Translations under genes and position numbers: made by a program
Shown: positions 7,951 to 14,975 of the stretch, piece after piece
Numbering within the stretch: position 1 is the first letter of the stretch
How the letters are laid out: the number at the start of each line of letters is the position of its first letter
Source of the DNA: Oscillospiraceae bacterium
GTDB taxonomy: Bacteria; Bacillota; Clostridia; Oscillospirales; Oscillospiraceae
DNA length: 41,280 nt
Assembly: GCA_016293865.1 (NCBI GenBank)
Contig: JAEDDG010000015.1
Coordinates: forward strand, 1-41,280
Reading direction: 5' to 3'
The notes under the pieces: model-generated
Databases searched by the model: none
The model's input: only the letters and a program-made list of their open reading frames with translations
Told to the model about the DNA's origin: nothing

Positions 7951-7994
7951 ATGCGCGCATGCCGGGCCGGGCTTATGCCGGGAAGCGCGGAAAA

Positions 7995-8297
7995 TCAGAC
8001 GAAGCATTCGGCGATCAGCACGGTCACACAGCTCAGAACGGAGACCGGGAAAAGACCTTTGCCCCGCCAGGCCAGCACAATGGCCACCACCAGCGCCGCC
8101 AGCGCGGAATACACGCTCTGCGTGGCGCCGAGTATGGCAGGAAAAGTCATCACTGCCAGCGTGACGTACGGCACATAATAGAGGAAGGACCGCAGAATCC
8201 GGTTCTTGATCTGACGCCGGATCAGCGTCAGCGGAAGCACGCGGATGAGGAAGGTCACGGCGGCCATGCAGAGAATGTAGATATAGACATTATGCAT
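7995..8297 (-). CDS. azlD: AzlD family branched-chain amino acid exporter subunit
   Basis: Small membrane subunit of an AzlC-AzlD exporter; this family exports branched-chain amino acids and analogues. The 100 residues form about four spans, with the AzlD-type core FLIRVLPLTLIRRQIKNR followed by LYYVPYVTLAVMTFPAIL. It overlaps the azlC stop by 8 bases, so the pair is coupled. Length is typical. Confidence 0.88.
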   Translation of the reverse strand: MHNVYIYILCMAAVTFLIRVLPLTLIRRQIKNRILRSFLYYVPYVTLAVMTFPAILGATQSVYSALAALVVAIVLAWRGKGLFPVSVLSCVTVLIAECFV

Positions 8298-9012
8298 CTG
8301 CGTTCGCCTCCTCTTCTTTCACCGGGAACAGGACCGCTGCCAGCAGGGAGATGACGACTGTCAGGATGATGACCTTCAGGCTGGAGGAAACGGCTGCAAA
8401 GACCTGCAGGGTGCTGAACACATAGCTTGCCGCGAAGCTCAGGATGACAAGACCGAGAATGACCTTGTTTTTCCGGGCAGGCGGGATAAAGATGGCGATA
8501 AACATGCCGTAAAGCCCGACGCTCAGCGCGCTGACAATCCGCAGCGGCAGAATGTCGCCCATGATGACGCCGAGTAGCGTGCCCAGCGCCCAGCCGGGCG
8601 CAGCCGGCGTGGCCAGTCCGTATGTATACCAGACGTCCAGCTTGCCGGGAACGGAGACGGAGGCGCCGAAGATTTCATCCGTCGTATAAAAGCCCACAAG
8701 CATCCTCTGGCCAAGCGTGGCGTCCTCCGGCAGCTTCTGGCTCAGTGCGCAGGACATCAGCAGATAGCGGATGTTGGCCACAGCCTCAACCAGAGTGACC
8801 TCGAGATATGTTGAGCCGGCTGCGATGGCTGTGAAGCCCGCGTATTCACCGGCGGAGGCGTTGATCAGAAGGCTCGTGAGCGTGGCCTGCACGGCTGTCA
8901 TTCCTGCGCGGCTGGCGGCGATGCCCAGCGCCAGGGAGACGGCCAGATAGCCGAGACCGATGGGCAGCCCATCCTTCAGTCCGCGCTTATACCAGTATTT
9001 ATGTCCTGTCAT
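8290..9012 (-). CDS. azlC: AzlC family branched-chain amino acid exporter
   Basis: Large subunit of the AzlCD exporter, 240 residues. It shows the family motif LKDGLPIGLGYLAVSLALGI at the N-terminus, SAGEYAGFTAI, and VEAVANIRYLLMSCALS, with six or seven spans. It is transcribed from a promoter overlapping that of the divergent ferredoxin-thioredoxin-reductase-like gene. The first 71 bases of this gene are repeated at 12251-12321, where the copy is truncated. Confidence 0.9.
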   Translation of the reverse strand: MTGHKYWYKRGLKDGLPIGLGYLAVSLALGIAASRAGMTAVQATLTSLLINASAGEYAGFTAIAAGSTYLEVTLVEAVANIRYLLMSCALSQKLPEDATLGQRMLVGFYTTDEIFGASVSVPGKLDVWYTYGLATPAAPGWALGTLLGVIMGDILPLRIVSALSVGLYGMFIAIFIPPARKNKVILGLVILSFAASYVFSTLQVFAAVSSSLKVIILTVVISLLAAVLFPVKEEEANADA

Positions 9013-9065
9013 ATGGATTCCCCTTTGAATCTGTATGCGCCTGGCTGCGGGGCGGACAGGCGCCG

Positions 9066-9080
9066 GTGATCAGTGATCAC
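9066..9080. promoter_or_regulatory. Palindromic operator GTGATCA-n-TGATCAC
   Basis: A perfect 7-bp inverted repeat around one base, placed immediately downstream of the predicted azlC start point. An identical copy lies at 12375-12389 in the second repeat. The cognate regulator is not identified. Confidence 0.55.
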
Positions 9081-9088
9081 ACCGTGTT

Positions 9089-9131
9089 ATTCTACCGTAT
9101 TGTTTGCAATCCGTCAAACAAATGCTATAAT
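9089..9131. promoter_or_regulatory. Overlapping divergent promoters of azlC and the FTR-like gene
   Basis: Minus strand: TTGACG (9117-9112), 17-base spacer, TAGAAT (9094-9089), driving azlC. Plus strand: TTGCAA (9104-9109), 16-base spacer, TATAAT (9126-9131), driving the FTR-like gene. The two -35 regions interleave, so polymerases would compete. The arrangement is repeated 3309 bases downstream. Confidence 0.65.
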
Positions 9132-9175
9132 AAACATGCCGGGAATCCGGAAATGAAAGCGAAAGGAGCGGGAAA

Positions 9176-9376
9176 ATGGCAGTCAGACTGAATGATGACC
9201 CGGAGGTTGTCCGTACGGTCCGCGAGGGGCTGAAGCGCACCGGCGGTTATTGCCCGTGCCGCATACAGCGTACGGAGGAGAACAAATGCATCTGCAGCGA
9301 ATTCCGTGCACAGATGGCCGACCCTTCATTTGAAGGATATTGCCACTGCATGCTGTACTATAAAAGCAAGGATTGA
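9176..9376 (+). CDS. Ferredoxin-thioredoxin reductase catalytic-subunit-like protein (copy 1)
   Basis: A 66-residue protein with the CPC...CxC...CHC pattern of the FTR catalytic chain: Cys26-Pro-Cys28, Cys38-Ile-Cys40 and Cys56-His-Cys58. In FTR these bind a [4Fe-4S] cluster and form the redox-active disulfide that reduces thioredoxin. The gap between the first and second pairs (9 residues) is shorter than in the plant/cyanobacterial enzyme. The N-terminus (MAVRLNDDPEVV) is helical as in the family. It is preceded by its own promoter and GGAGCGGG. Likely a thiol-redox protein; partner unknown. The copy at 12485-12685 is identical. Confidence 0.78.
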   Translation: MAVRLNDDPEVVRTVREGLKRTGGYCPCRIQRTEENKCICSEFRAQMADPSFEGYCHCMLYYKSKD

Positions 9377-9392
9377 AAGAGGGAGAAAGACG

Positions 9393-9791
9393 ATGACAGA
9401 TCTTGAACGCGCCCGGGAGGAGTTTTCCCGTGACCGCTTTGCCACTGAGTGCTGCGGCGCGGTGATTGAGGAAGTGCGGCCGGGCTATGCCCGCTGCACC
9501 CTGCAGCTGCAGCCGGAACACTGCAACGCCATGGGCCGGCCCATGGGCGGCGCCGTTTTTACGCTGGCTGATTTTGCGTTTGCCGTGGCGTCGAATTTTG
9601 ACCAGACGCCGGTGGTTTCGCTGACGACGCAGATTACGTTTCTCGGCGCGGCAAAGGGGAAAACACTGACCGCCGAGGCCAGACAGGTCAAGCGCGGCAG
9701 AAGCACGTGCTTTTTTGAGGTCAGCGTCACGGACGAGCTGGGCACCCTGGCCGCAAACGCTGCGGTGACGGGTTATGTGATGCAGAAGTAG
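9393..9791 (+). CDS. PaaI-type hotdog-fold thioesterase (copy 1)
   Basis: A 132-residue acyl-CoA thioesterase-like protein. It has the PaaI-type signature NAMGRPMGGAVFTLADFAFAV (HGG-type active-site loop with Met-Gly-Gly here), then VVSLTTQITFLGAAKGKTLTAEA and the typical FEVSVTDELGTLAANAA ending. The enzyme class hydrolyses aryl- or acyl-CoA thioesters; the substrate is unknown. ATG at 9393 follows AGAGGGAGAAAG, 16 bases after the FTR-like stop. Identical to 12702-13100. Confidence 0.85.
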   Translation: MTDLERAREEFSRDRFATECCGAVIEEVRPGYARCTLQLQPEHCNAMGRPMGGAVFTLADFAFAVASNFDQTPVVSLTTQITFLGAAKGKTLTAEARQVKRGRSTCFFEVSVTDELGTLAANAAVTGYVMQK

Positions 9792-9933
9792 ACGATCTGT
9801 CAGACACAGTCCGATGACAAAAGCCGGTTCCTGCGATTGCCGCCAGGACCGGTTTTTTGTGCGGCGCCTGTGCGCAGGACGCACGGGAGATTTTTCCGCC
9901 TGTCTGATGACAGGCAGAGAAAGGACGGTTTTT

Positions 9934-10209
9934 ATGACTTCACGGACGCGGGAGATGACTGCCGGACGGCCTGCTTCGCTGCTGCTCGGTTTTGCGCTTC
10001 CGTTAATGCTCGGCAATGTGTTCCAGCAGCTGTATACGGTTGTGGATACGGCGATTGTGGGCAAGGCGCTTGGCGTCGGCGCGCTGGCGGCGCTGGGCGC
10101 GACGGACTGGCTGAACTGGATGATGCTCGGCATTATCCAGGGGCTGACCCAGGGCTTTGCGATTCTGATGGCCCAGGAGTTCGGTGCGCGGCGGTTTGAA
10201 CGCCTGCGC
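9934..10209 (+). pseudogene. 5' fragment of MATE efflux gene (repeat copy 1)
   Basis: The first 92 codons (start MTSRTREMTAGRPASLLLGF) match the intact MATE gene at 13243, including the VVDTAIVGKALG span, then break off at about 10209. The frame runs on to 10401 through unrelated sequence that encodes part of an acetyltransferase in another frame. The product would hold only two or three of twelve spans and should be inactive. Confidence 0.85.
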
Positions 10210-10830
10210 AGCGCGGCTGCGGCCAGCAGGCGCTGGCGCTTCTGGCGGAGAAGGGGAAACCGGTCATTCTGGAAATTGACCCGCCGGTGGACGAGACGGC
10301 CCGGCGGAGAAAGCGGTTTTACACGCGCTGCGGCTACTGTGAAAACGCGTTTATGCACGTCCATCCTCCGTATTACCGGGAAAACGGTGGCCATGCGCTG
10401 ACCGTCATGTCCTATCCGCATCCACTGGATGAAACGGTGTACGCGATGTTCCGGACGTATCTGGAGGAGGCGGTGATGGACGGTGCGGTGCCGCCGCCGG
10501 AAGACGCCGGACAGATGCAGATCCGGACAGCCGCACCGGGCGACCTGGATGCGCTTGCCGCGCTGGAGGCGGCCTGTTTCCCGTCGGCGGAGGCTGCGGA
10601 TCGGGAAACGTTGGCCGGACGGTTGGCGGCGTATCCGCAGCATTTCTGGCTGCTCTTTGACGGGGCGCGGCTTGTTTCCTTTGTGGACGGGATGATGACA
10701 GACCAGCGGGATCTGACGGACGTGCTCTATGAAAATGCGTCTTTACACGACGAAAACGGCGCATGGCAGATGATTTTCGGCGTGAATACACACCCGGACT
10801 ACCGCCGCCGTGGCTGCGCCGGCATTCAAT
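10210..10830 (+). pseudogene. Fragment of a tandem GNAT acetyltransferase, broken at both ends
   Basis: In the frame of the GTG at 10287 the sequence reads through GCGQQALALLAEKGKPVILE, i.e. the acetyl-CoA motif A and following strand of a GNAT domain, then RRKRFYTRCGY and the domain's C-terminal part. A second GNAT domain begins IRTAAPGDLDALAALEAACFP and ends at its own motif A (NTHPDYRRRGCAG). Upstream the first domain is lost at the MATE junction; downstream the motif runs into unrelated residues. No ribosome site or promoter serves it. Confidence 0.7.
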
Positions 10831-11017
10831 GCGCCGGAGAAAAAAGACGGACGGCGCCGGCGGCCGGAAAAATAAGATGAATACACTAAACTGAACATAT
10901 ATGCAAAAAAGTGGCTGTGTTCCGTGCTTTTTTTTTGCCGCCGTCTTGTGCTATAATCTGTGCAGCTGATGGGGAAATACTTCACATCGGACGCCAAGAT
11001 TTGAAGGAGAACTGGCT
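10831..11017. other. Spacer before the hexapeptide transferase gene
   Basis: It contains the end of the broken GNAT frame, an AT-rich stretch near 10880, and TATAAT at 10951-10956 with only a T-run in place of a -35 box. This -10 may drive the gene at 11018; GAAGGAGAAC at 11002-11011 is its ribosome site. Confidence 0.4.
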
Positions 11018-11722
11018 ATGCTGAAAACTGAACATTTTGACAATGCGCTGATCGGAGAGGACGTTCTCATTGAGGACAATGTGATCCTCGGACACCGGTA
11101 CCATCCGGCCTGCGGCCGCGCGGTGATCGGCCCGCATTCAATCCTCCGCGCGGGGACTATTCTTTACGGCGACGTGAAAACGGGCGCGTATTTTCAGTCC
11201 GGACACCACACGGTGATCCGCGCCCGGGTGGAGATGGGCGACTACTGCACGGTGATGAACGGCGCGGTGATTGAGGGTATGGTGAAAATGGGCGACGGCG
11301 TGCGGCTGATGAGCCATGTGTATGTGGCCTCCCGCACCTGCTTCGGCAGCCGGGTGATCTGCGGGCCCAATGTGGTTTTTCTCAATGAAAAGCGGCCGGG
11401 CCGGATTGAGGAGCACGCAAAGGGCGCCTGCGTGGAGGACGATGTGATGATCGGCGGCGGCGCGCTGATTCTGCCGGGCGTGCACATCGGCGCGCGCAGC
11501 TTCATTGCCGCGGGCGCGGTGGTGACGAAGGACGTGCCCGCCGGGTCACTGGTGGTGGGGTTCCCGGGGCGTATCTCCCCGCTGCCGGAGGAGCTGAATG
11601 TGCCCTGCCGACCGGAAATGGCGTTCCAGAAGACGGACCTCTGGCACCCGGAGGGGGCCGACCCATTTGACGCCTACTGGGTGGACGGTTACGGTGACGC
11701 ACCGGTGCCCGAGAAGCTCTGA
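11018..11722 (+). CDS. Left-handed beta-helix (hexapeptide) acyltransferase
   Basis: A 234-residue protein made mostly of hexapeptide repeats of the [LIV]-G-x4 type: IGEDVLIEDNVILG, IGPHSILRAGTILYGDV, MGDGVRLMSHVYV, then VEDDVMIGGGALILPGV and IGARSFIAAGAVVTKDV, ending in the usual AGSLVVGFPG loop. Such proteins are trimeric acetyl- or acyl-CoA transferases acting on sugars or related molecules. The C-terminal 45 residues are a family-variable tail. The acceptor is unknown. It is the only intact gene between the two copies of the long repeat. Confidence 0.85.
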   Translation: MLKTEHFDNALIGEDVLIEDNVILGHRYHPACGRAVIGPHSILRAGTILYGDVKTGAYFQSGHHTVIRARVEMGDYCTVMNGAVIEGMVKMGDGVRLMSHVYVASRTCFGSRVICGPNVVFLNEKRPGRIEEHAKGACVEDDVMIGGGALILPGVHIGARSFIAAGAVVTKDVPAGSLVVGFPGRISPLPEELNVPCRPEMAFQKTDLWHPEGADPFDAYWVDGYGDAPVPEKL

Positions 11723-11740
11723 AACAGAAAAAAGACGAAA

Positions 11741-11762
11741 AACAGGCCCGCAAGGGCCTGTT
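11741..11762 (+). terminator. Rho-independent terminator
   Basis: A 9-bp stem (AACAGGCCC, loop GCAA) flanked by A-rich sequence and followed by TTTTTTG, 19 bases after the acyltransferase stop. Confidence 0.85.
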
Positions 11763-12250
11763 TTTTGTTTGCTGTTGGTTCTCTGGAAGATGATGATCGG
11801 CAAGACCTGCGCGGCTGTGGCCGCGCGGGTCTTTGTCTGCACCCTGTACTTTTTCTCTCTCCTGTGTCCATGTCTCTCATGCAAGCGACATGGCCCCCGT
11901 TTTCTGATTTTTTCTTTGGTAATAGATTACAGAAGAAATTGCGCATCTGCGGATGTGCGTTTCTTTCATCTTTGCGTTTGCACCTTTTCTGCGTCCTTCA
12001 CTTCACTGCAAGCTGTCTTTGCCCCTTTCTTCTTTTCACGAAAAGAAGAAAGCCGCAACGCGGTAAAGAAGGAAAAGGTTGGCGTAATCTAAAGGTCTTT
12101 TGTGCCCCCGCGGACGCTCGGCCGCTTATCCCGGCAGACCCGGAGGCATGGCAGAGACTCTGGTTGTTCGACGTGGCAGAGCAGGACGATTCAGAAGATT
12201 TTCAACCTTTTTCCCGTTCAGCCGCACACTATGAAACCGGCAGTGACACC
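11763..12250. other. Non-coding filler between terminator and repeat copy 2
   Basis: No frame here has a ribosome site or a recognisable product. It holds an imperfect 13-bp hairpin near 11805-11834, a perfect 13-bp palindrome around AC at 12025-12052 (CTTTCTTCTTTTC and its complement), and pyrimidine-rich runs. The palindrome looks like an extragenic repeat element, but only one copy is in the window. Confidence 0.5.
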
Positions 12251-12321
12251 GCCAGATAGCCGAGACCGATGGGCAGCCCATCCTTCAGTCCGCGCTTATA
12301 CCAGTATTTATGTCCTGTCAT
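12251..12321 (-). pseudogene. Truncated azlC 5' end (repeat copy 2)
   Basis: The first 24 codons of azlC, with start codon at 12321 and the azlC promoter and operator upstream, are cut at 12251. The promoter here would read into non-coding sequence. Confidence 0.85.
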
Positions 12322-12484
12322 ATGGATTCCCCTTTGAATCTGTATGCGCCTGGCTGCGGGGCGGACAGGCGCCGGTGATCAGTGATCACACCGTGTTATT
12401 CTACCGTATTGTTTGCAATCCGTCAAACAAATGCTATAATAAACATGCCGGGAATCCGGAAATGAAAGCGAAAGGAGCGGGAAA

Positions 12485-12685
12485 ATGGCAGTCAGACTGA
12501 ATGATGACCCGGAGGTTGTCCGTACGGTCCGCGAGGGGCTGAAGCGCACCGGCGGTTATTGCCCGTGCCGCATACAGCGTACGGAGGAGAACAAATGCAT
12601 CTGCAGCGAATTCCGTGCACAGATGGCCGACCCTTCATTTGAAGGATATTGCCACTGCATGCTGTACTATAAAAGCAAGGATTGA
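12485..12685 (+). CDS. Ferredoxin-thioredoxin reductase catalytic-subunit-like protein (copy 2)
   Basis: Identical to the protein at 9176-9376, with the same Cys pairs 26/28, 38/40 and 56/58 and the same promoter 3309 bases further on. Here it heads an intact run of FTR-like gene, thioesterase and MATE exporter. Confidence 0.78.
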   Translation: MAVRLNDDPEVVRTVREGLKRTGGYCPCRIQRTEENKCICSEFRAQMADPSFEGYCHCMLYYKSKD

Positions 12686-12701
12686 AAGAGGGAGAAAGAC
12701 G

Positions 12702-13100
12702 ATGACAGATCTTGAACGCGCCCGGGAGGAGTTTTCCCGTGACCGCTTTGCCACTGAGTGCTGCGGCGCGGTGATTGAGGAAGTGCGGCCGGGCTATGCC
12801 CGCTGCACCCTGCAGCTGCAGCCGGAACACTGCAACGCCATGGGCCGGCCCATGGGCGGCGCCGTTTTTACGCTGGCTGATTTTGCGTTTGCCGTGGCGT
12901 CGAATTTTGACCAGACGCCGGTGGTTTCGCTGACGACGCAGATTACGTTTCTCGGCGCGGCAAAGGGGAAAACACTGACCGCCGAGGCCAGACAGGTCAA
13001 GCGCGGCAGAAGCACGTGCTTTTTTGAGGTCAGCGTCACGGACGAGCTGGGCACCCTGGCCGCAAACGCTGCGGTGACGGGTTATGTGATGCAGAAGTAG
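12702..13100 (+). CDS. PaaI-type hotdog-fold thioesterase (copy 2)
   Basis: Identical to the product at 9393-9791 over all 132 residues, with the same ribosome site. If both copies exist in the genome the cell has two doses of this enzyme. Confidence 0.85.
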   Translation: MTDLERAREEFSRDRFATECCGAVIEEVRPGYARCTLQLQPEHCNAMGRPMGGAVFTLADFAFAVASNFDQTPVVSLTTQITFLGAAKGKTLTAEARQVKRGRSTCFFEVSVTDELGTLAANAAVTGYVMQK

Positions 13101-13242
13101 ACGATCTGTCAGACACAGTCCGATGACAAAAGCCGGTTCCTGCGATTGCCGCCAGGACCGGTTTTTTGTGCGGCGCCTGTGCGCAGGACGCACGGGAGAT
13201 TTTTCCGCCTGTCTGATGACAGGCAGAGAAAGGACGGTTTTT

Positions 13243-14625
13243 ATGACTTCACGGACGCGGGAGATGACTGCCGGACGGCCTGCTTCGCTGCTGCTCGGTT
13301 TTGCGCTTCCGTTAATGCTCGGCAATGTGTTCCAGCAGCTGTATACGGTTGTGGATACGGCGATTGTGGGCAAGGCGCTTGGCGTCGGCGCGCTGGCGGC
13401 GCTGGGCGCGACGGACTGGCTGAACTGGATGATGCTCGGCATTATCCAGGGGCTGACCCAGGGCTTTGCGATTCTGATGGCCCAGGAGTTCGGTGCGCGG
13501 CGGTTTGAGCGCCTGCGCCGCGCTTTGGGCGGCGGCACCGTTCTGTCGGCCGCAGGCGCTGTGGTTCTGGTGATCCTGGGACAGCTGGCGGCTGAGCCTG
13601 TTCTGCGGCTGATGCAGACGCCGCAGGAAATCCTGCCGGACGCGCTTTTGTATCTGCGGATTATTTACGGCGGCGTGCCGGTGGTAATGGCCTACAACCT
13701 GCTGGCCTCCATCCTCCGGGCTGTGGGGGACAGCAAGACGCCGCTGCGCGCCATGATTGCCGCGGCTTTTACAAATATCGGTCTGGATCTGCTTTTTGTC
13801 CTGGTCTTCCGCTGGGGGATTGCCGGCGCCGCCGCGGCGACGCTGATTGCGCAGCTGGTTTCCGGCCTGTACTGCCTGGTGTATGTGCGGCGCGTTGAAG
13901 TTCTGCGGGCCGGACGGGCGGATTTCCGGCTGGCTGACGCGCCTGTGAAAAAGCTGATGCTGCTCAGCGCGCCCATGGCCTTTCAGAATATTCTGATCTG
14001 CGCCGGCGGTCTGATCGTTCAGTTCGTGGTCAACGGCTGCGGTGTTGTTTTTATTGCCGGCTTTACTGCGACCAATAAGCTGTACGGCATCCTTGAAGTG
14101 GCCGCCGTTTCCTACGGCTATGCGCTGATTACTTATGTGGGCCAGAATCTGGGCGCGGGTGAAATCCCGCGGATCCGCAGCGGCGTGCGCGCCGCCTACG
14201 GCATTGCCGCTGTCACATCGGTGGTTATTGCGGCGGTGATGCTGCTTTTCGGCAGACCGGTTCTGGGCTGCTTCATTTCGGGAACGCCGGAGGAGACGAA
14301 GGCGGCCATGGATGTGGCGTATCTGTACCTGTCCATCATGAGCGTGTTCCTGCCGGTTCTGTATTACCTGCATGTGACGCGCGCCGCCATTCAGGGGATG
14401 GGCAACACCGTGCTGCCCATGATCACCGGCGTGGCGGAGTTTGCCATGCGCACACTGGCGGCTCTTCTGCTGCCGCTGGTGCTGGGCGAAACCGGCGTGC
14501 TGTATGCCGAAATTGCCGCCTGGATCGGGGCTTCCGCGGTGCTCGCGGTCAGCTACCGCGTGCTGATGCGCAGGCTGGAGACGGGAAAGCCTGCGGTACG
14601 CTCCCGGCCGGAGGAAAGCACTTGA
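13243..14625 (+). CDS. MATE family multidrug/drug:Na+ antiporter
   Basis: A complete 460-residue exporter with twelve predicted spans. Family features: LLGFALPLMLGNVFQQLYTVVDTAIVG at the N-terminus, ALGATDWLNWMMLGIIQGLTQGFAIL, the mid-protein repeat start APMAFQNILICAGGLIVQFVVNG, and GMGNTVLPMITGVAEFAMR. MATE proteins couple export of cationic drugs or metabolites to Na+ or H+ entry. ATG at 13243 follows GAGAAAGGACGG; the frame is open further upstream to 13123 without a better start. Its TGA stop overlaps the -35 box of the next promoter. Confidence 0.9.
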   Translation: MTSRTREMTAGRPASLLLGFALPLMLGNVFQQLYTVVDTAIVGKALGVGALAALGATDWLNWMMLGIIQGLTQGFAILMAQEFGARRFERLRRALGGGTVLSAAGAVVLVILGQLAAEPVLRLMQTPQEILPDALLYLRIIYGGVPVVMAYNLLASILRAVGDSKTPLRAMIAAAFTNIGLDLLFVLVFRWGIAGAAAATLIAQLVSGLYCLVYVRRVEVLRAGRADFRLADAPVKKLMLLSAPMAFQNILICAGGLIVQFVVNGCGVVFIAGFTATNKLYGILEVAAVSYGYALITYVGQNLGAGEIPRIRSGVRAAYGIAAVTSVVIAAVMLLFGRPVLGCFISGTPEETKAAMDVAYLYLSIMSVFLPVLYYLHVTRAAIQGMGNTVLPMITGVAEFAMRTLAALLLPLVLGETGVLYAEIAAWIGASAVLAVSYRVLMRRLETGKPAVRSRPEEST

Positions 14626-14650
14626 CACGGCATCAAAGTTCGGGTATATT
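14622..14650 (+). promoter_or_regulatory. Promoter of the T-box leader
   Basis: TTGACA (14622-14627), a 17-base spacer and TATATT (14645-14650). The -35 hexamer overlaps the TGA stop codon of the MATE gene, so the new transcript starts about 30 bases after it. Confidence 0.8.
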
Positions 14651-14656
14651 GAGTGC

Positions 14657-14950
14657 TACACAAGCGAGACAGTCAAAGGCAGAGAAAAGAAGAGTATGCC
14701 GCGCAAATGGCTGCAGAGAGCCCCTTTTTGCTGCGAGGGGGCGCCGGCACACGGCAGAACATGGTCTTGGAGCTGCGCACCGAGCCGCCCGGCGGTCAGG
14801 CTGCGATGGGCCCGCCCATTACAGCGGCAGTGTATCGGATTGTTCCGGTACCTGGTGAGGCAGGCGCCGCAAGGCGCAGGCGAAGTAAGGTGGTATCACG
14901 GGATTCTGCACCCCGTCCTTATTATGAGGACGGGGTGTTTTTGTCCCGTT
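14657..14950 (+). promoter_or_regulatory. T-box riboswitch, predicted Met-tRNA specific
   Basis: T-box leaders sense uncharged tRNA. Stem I shows the specifier-loop E motif: AGTA at 14693-14696 on the 5' side and GAAC followed by ATG (14761-14763) on the 3' side, the position of the specifier codon. The T-box core AAGGTGGTATCACGG lies at 14887-14901; its UGGU bulge would pair with an A73-CCA end, which Met tRNA has. The competing terminator follows at 14909-14937. Downstream is an NhaC-type transporter, so methionine uptake under starvation is predicted. The codon assignment is by hand. Confidence 0.88.
14909..14937 (+). terminator. T-box terminator hairpin
   Basis: An 11-bp perfect stem (CACCCCGTCCT and its complement, 7-base loop) followed by TTTTTG. 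Its 5' side competes with the T-box antiterminator. Confidence 0.88.
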
Positions 14951-14975
14951 TAATAACCAGTGGAGGTAAGAAAAA

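Larger units (their letters stand above)
8942..10209 (+). repeat. Long direct repeat, copy 1 (~1.27 kb)
   Basis: Positions 8942-10209 match 12251-13518 at an offset of 3309. The encoded products agree completely, and I found only one mismatch (10200 A versus 13509 G), 10 bases before the right end. The copy spans the 5' end of azlC, the divergent promoter region, the FTR-like gene, the thioesterase and the first 92 codons of the MATE gene. Confidence 0.9.
12251..13518 (+). repeat. Long direct repeat, copy 2 (~1.27 kb)
   Basis: Second copy of 8942-10209. On the right it continues smoothly into the complete MATE gene; on the left it cuts azlC after 24 codons. Copy 1 is the mirror case: complete azlC, cut MATE gene. 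Confidence 0.9.

Noticed and set aside
11598..12259. Several frames of 100-160 codons in the filler region
   Set aside because: No ribosome site, low-complexity residues, no family signal; left as non-coding.
8942..13518. Composite transposon or integron
   Set aside because: No transposase, integrase, terminal inverted repeats or target-site duplication could be seen; the repeats are housekeeping genes, not IS elements.
13312..14628. Minus-strand frame of 438 codons
   Set aside because: Antisense to the MATE gene; composition rich in His, Gln, Arg is typical of a shadow frame.
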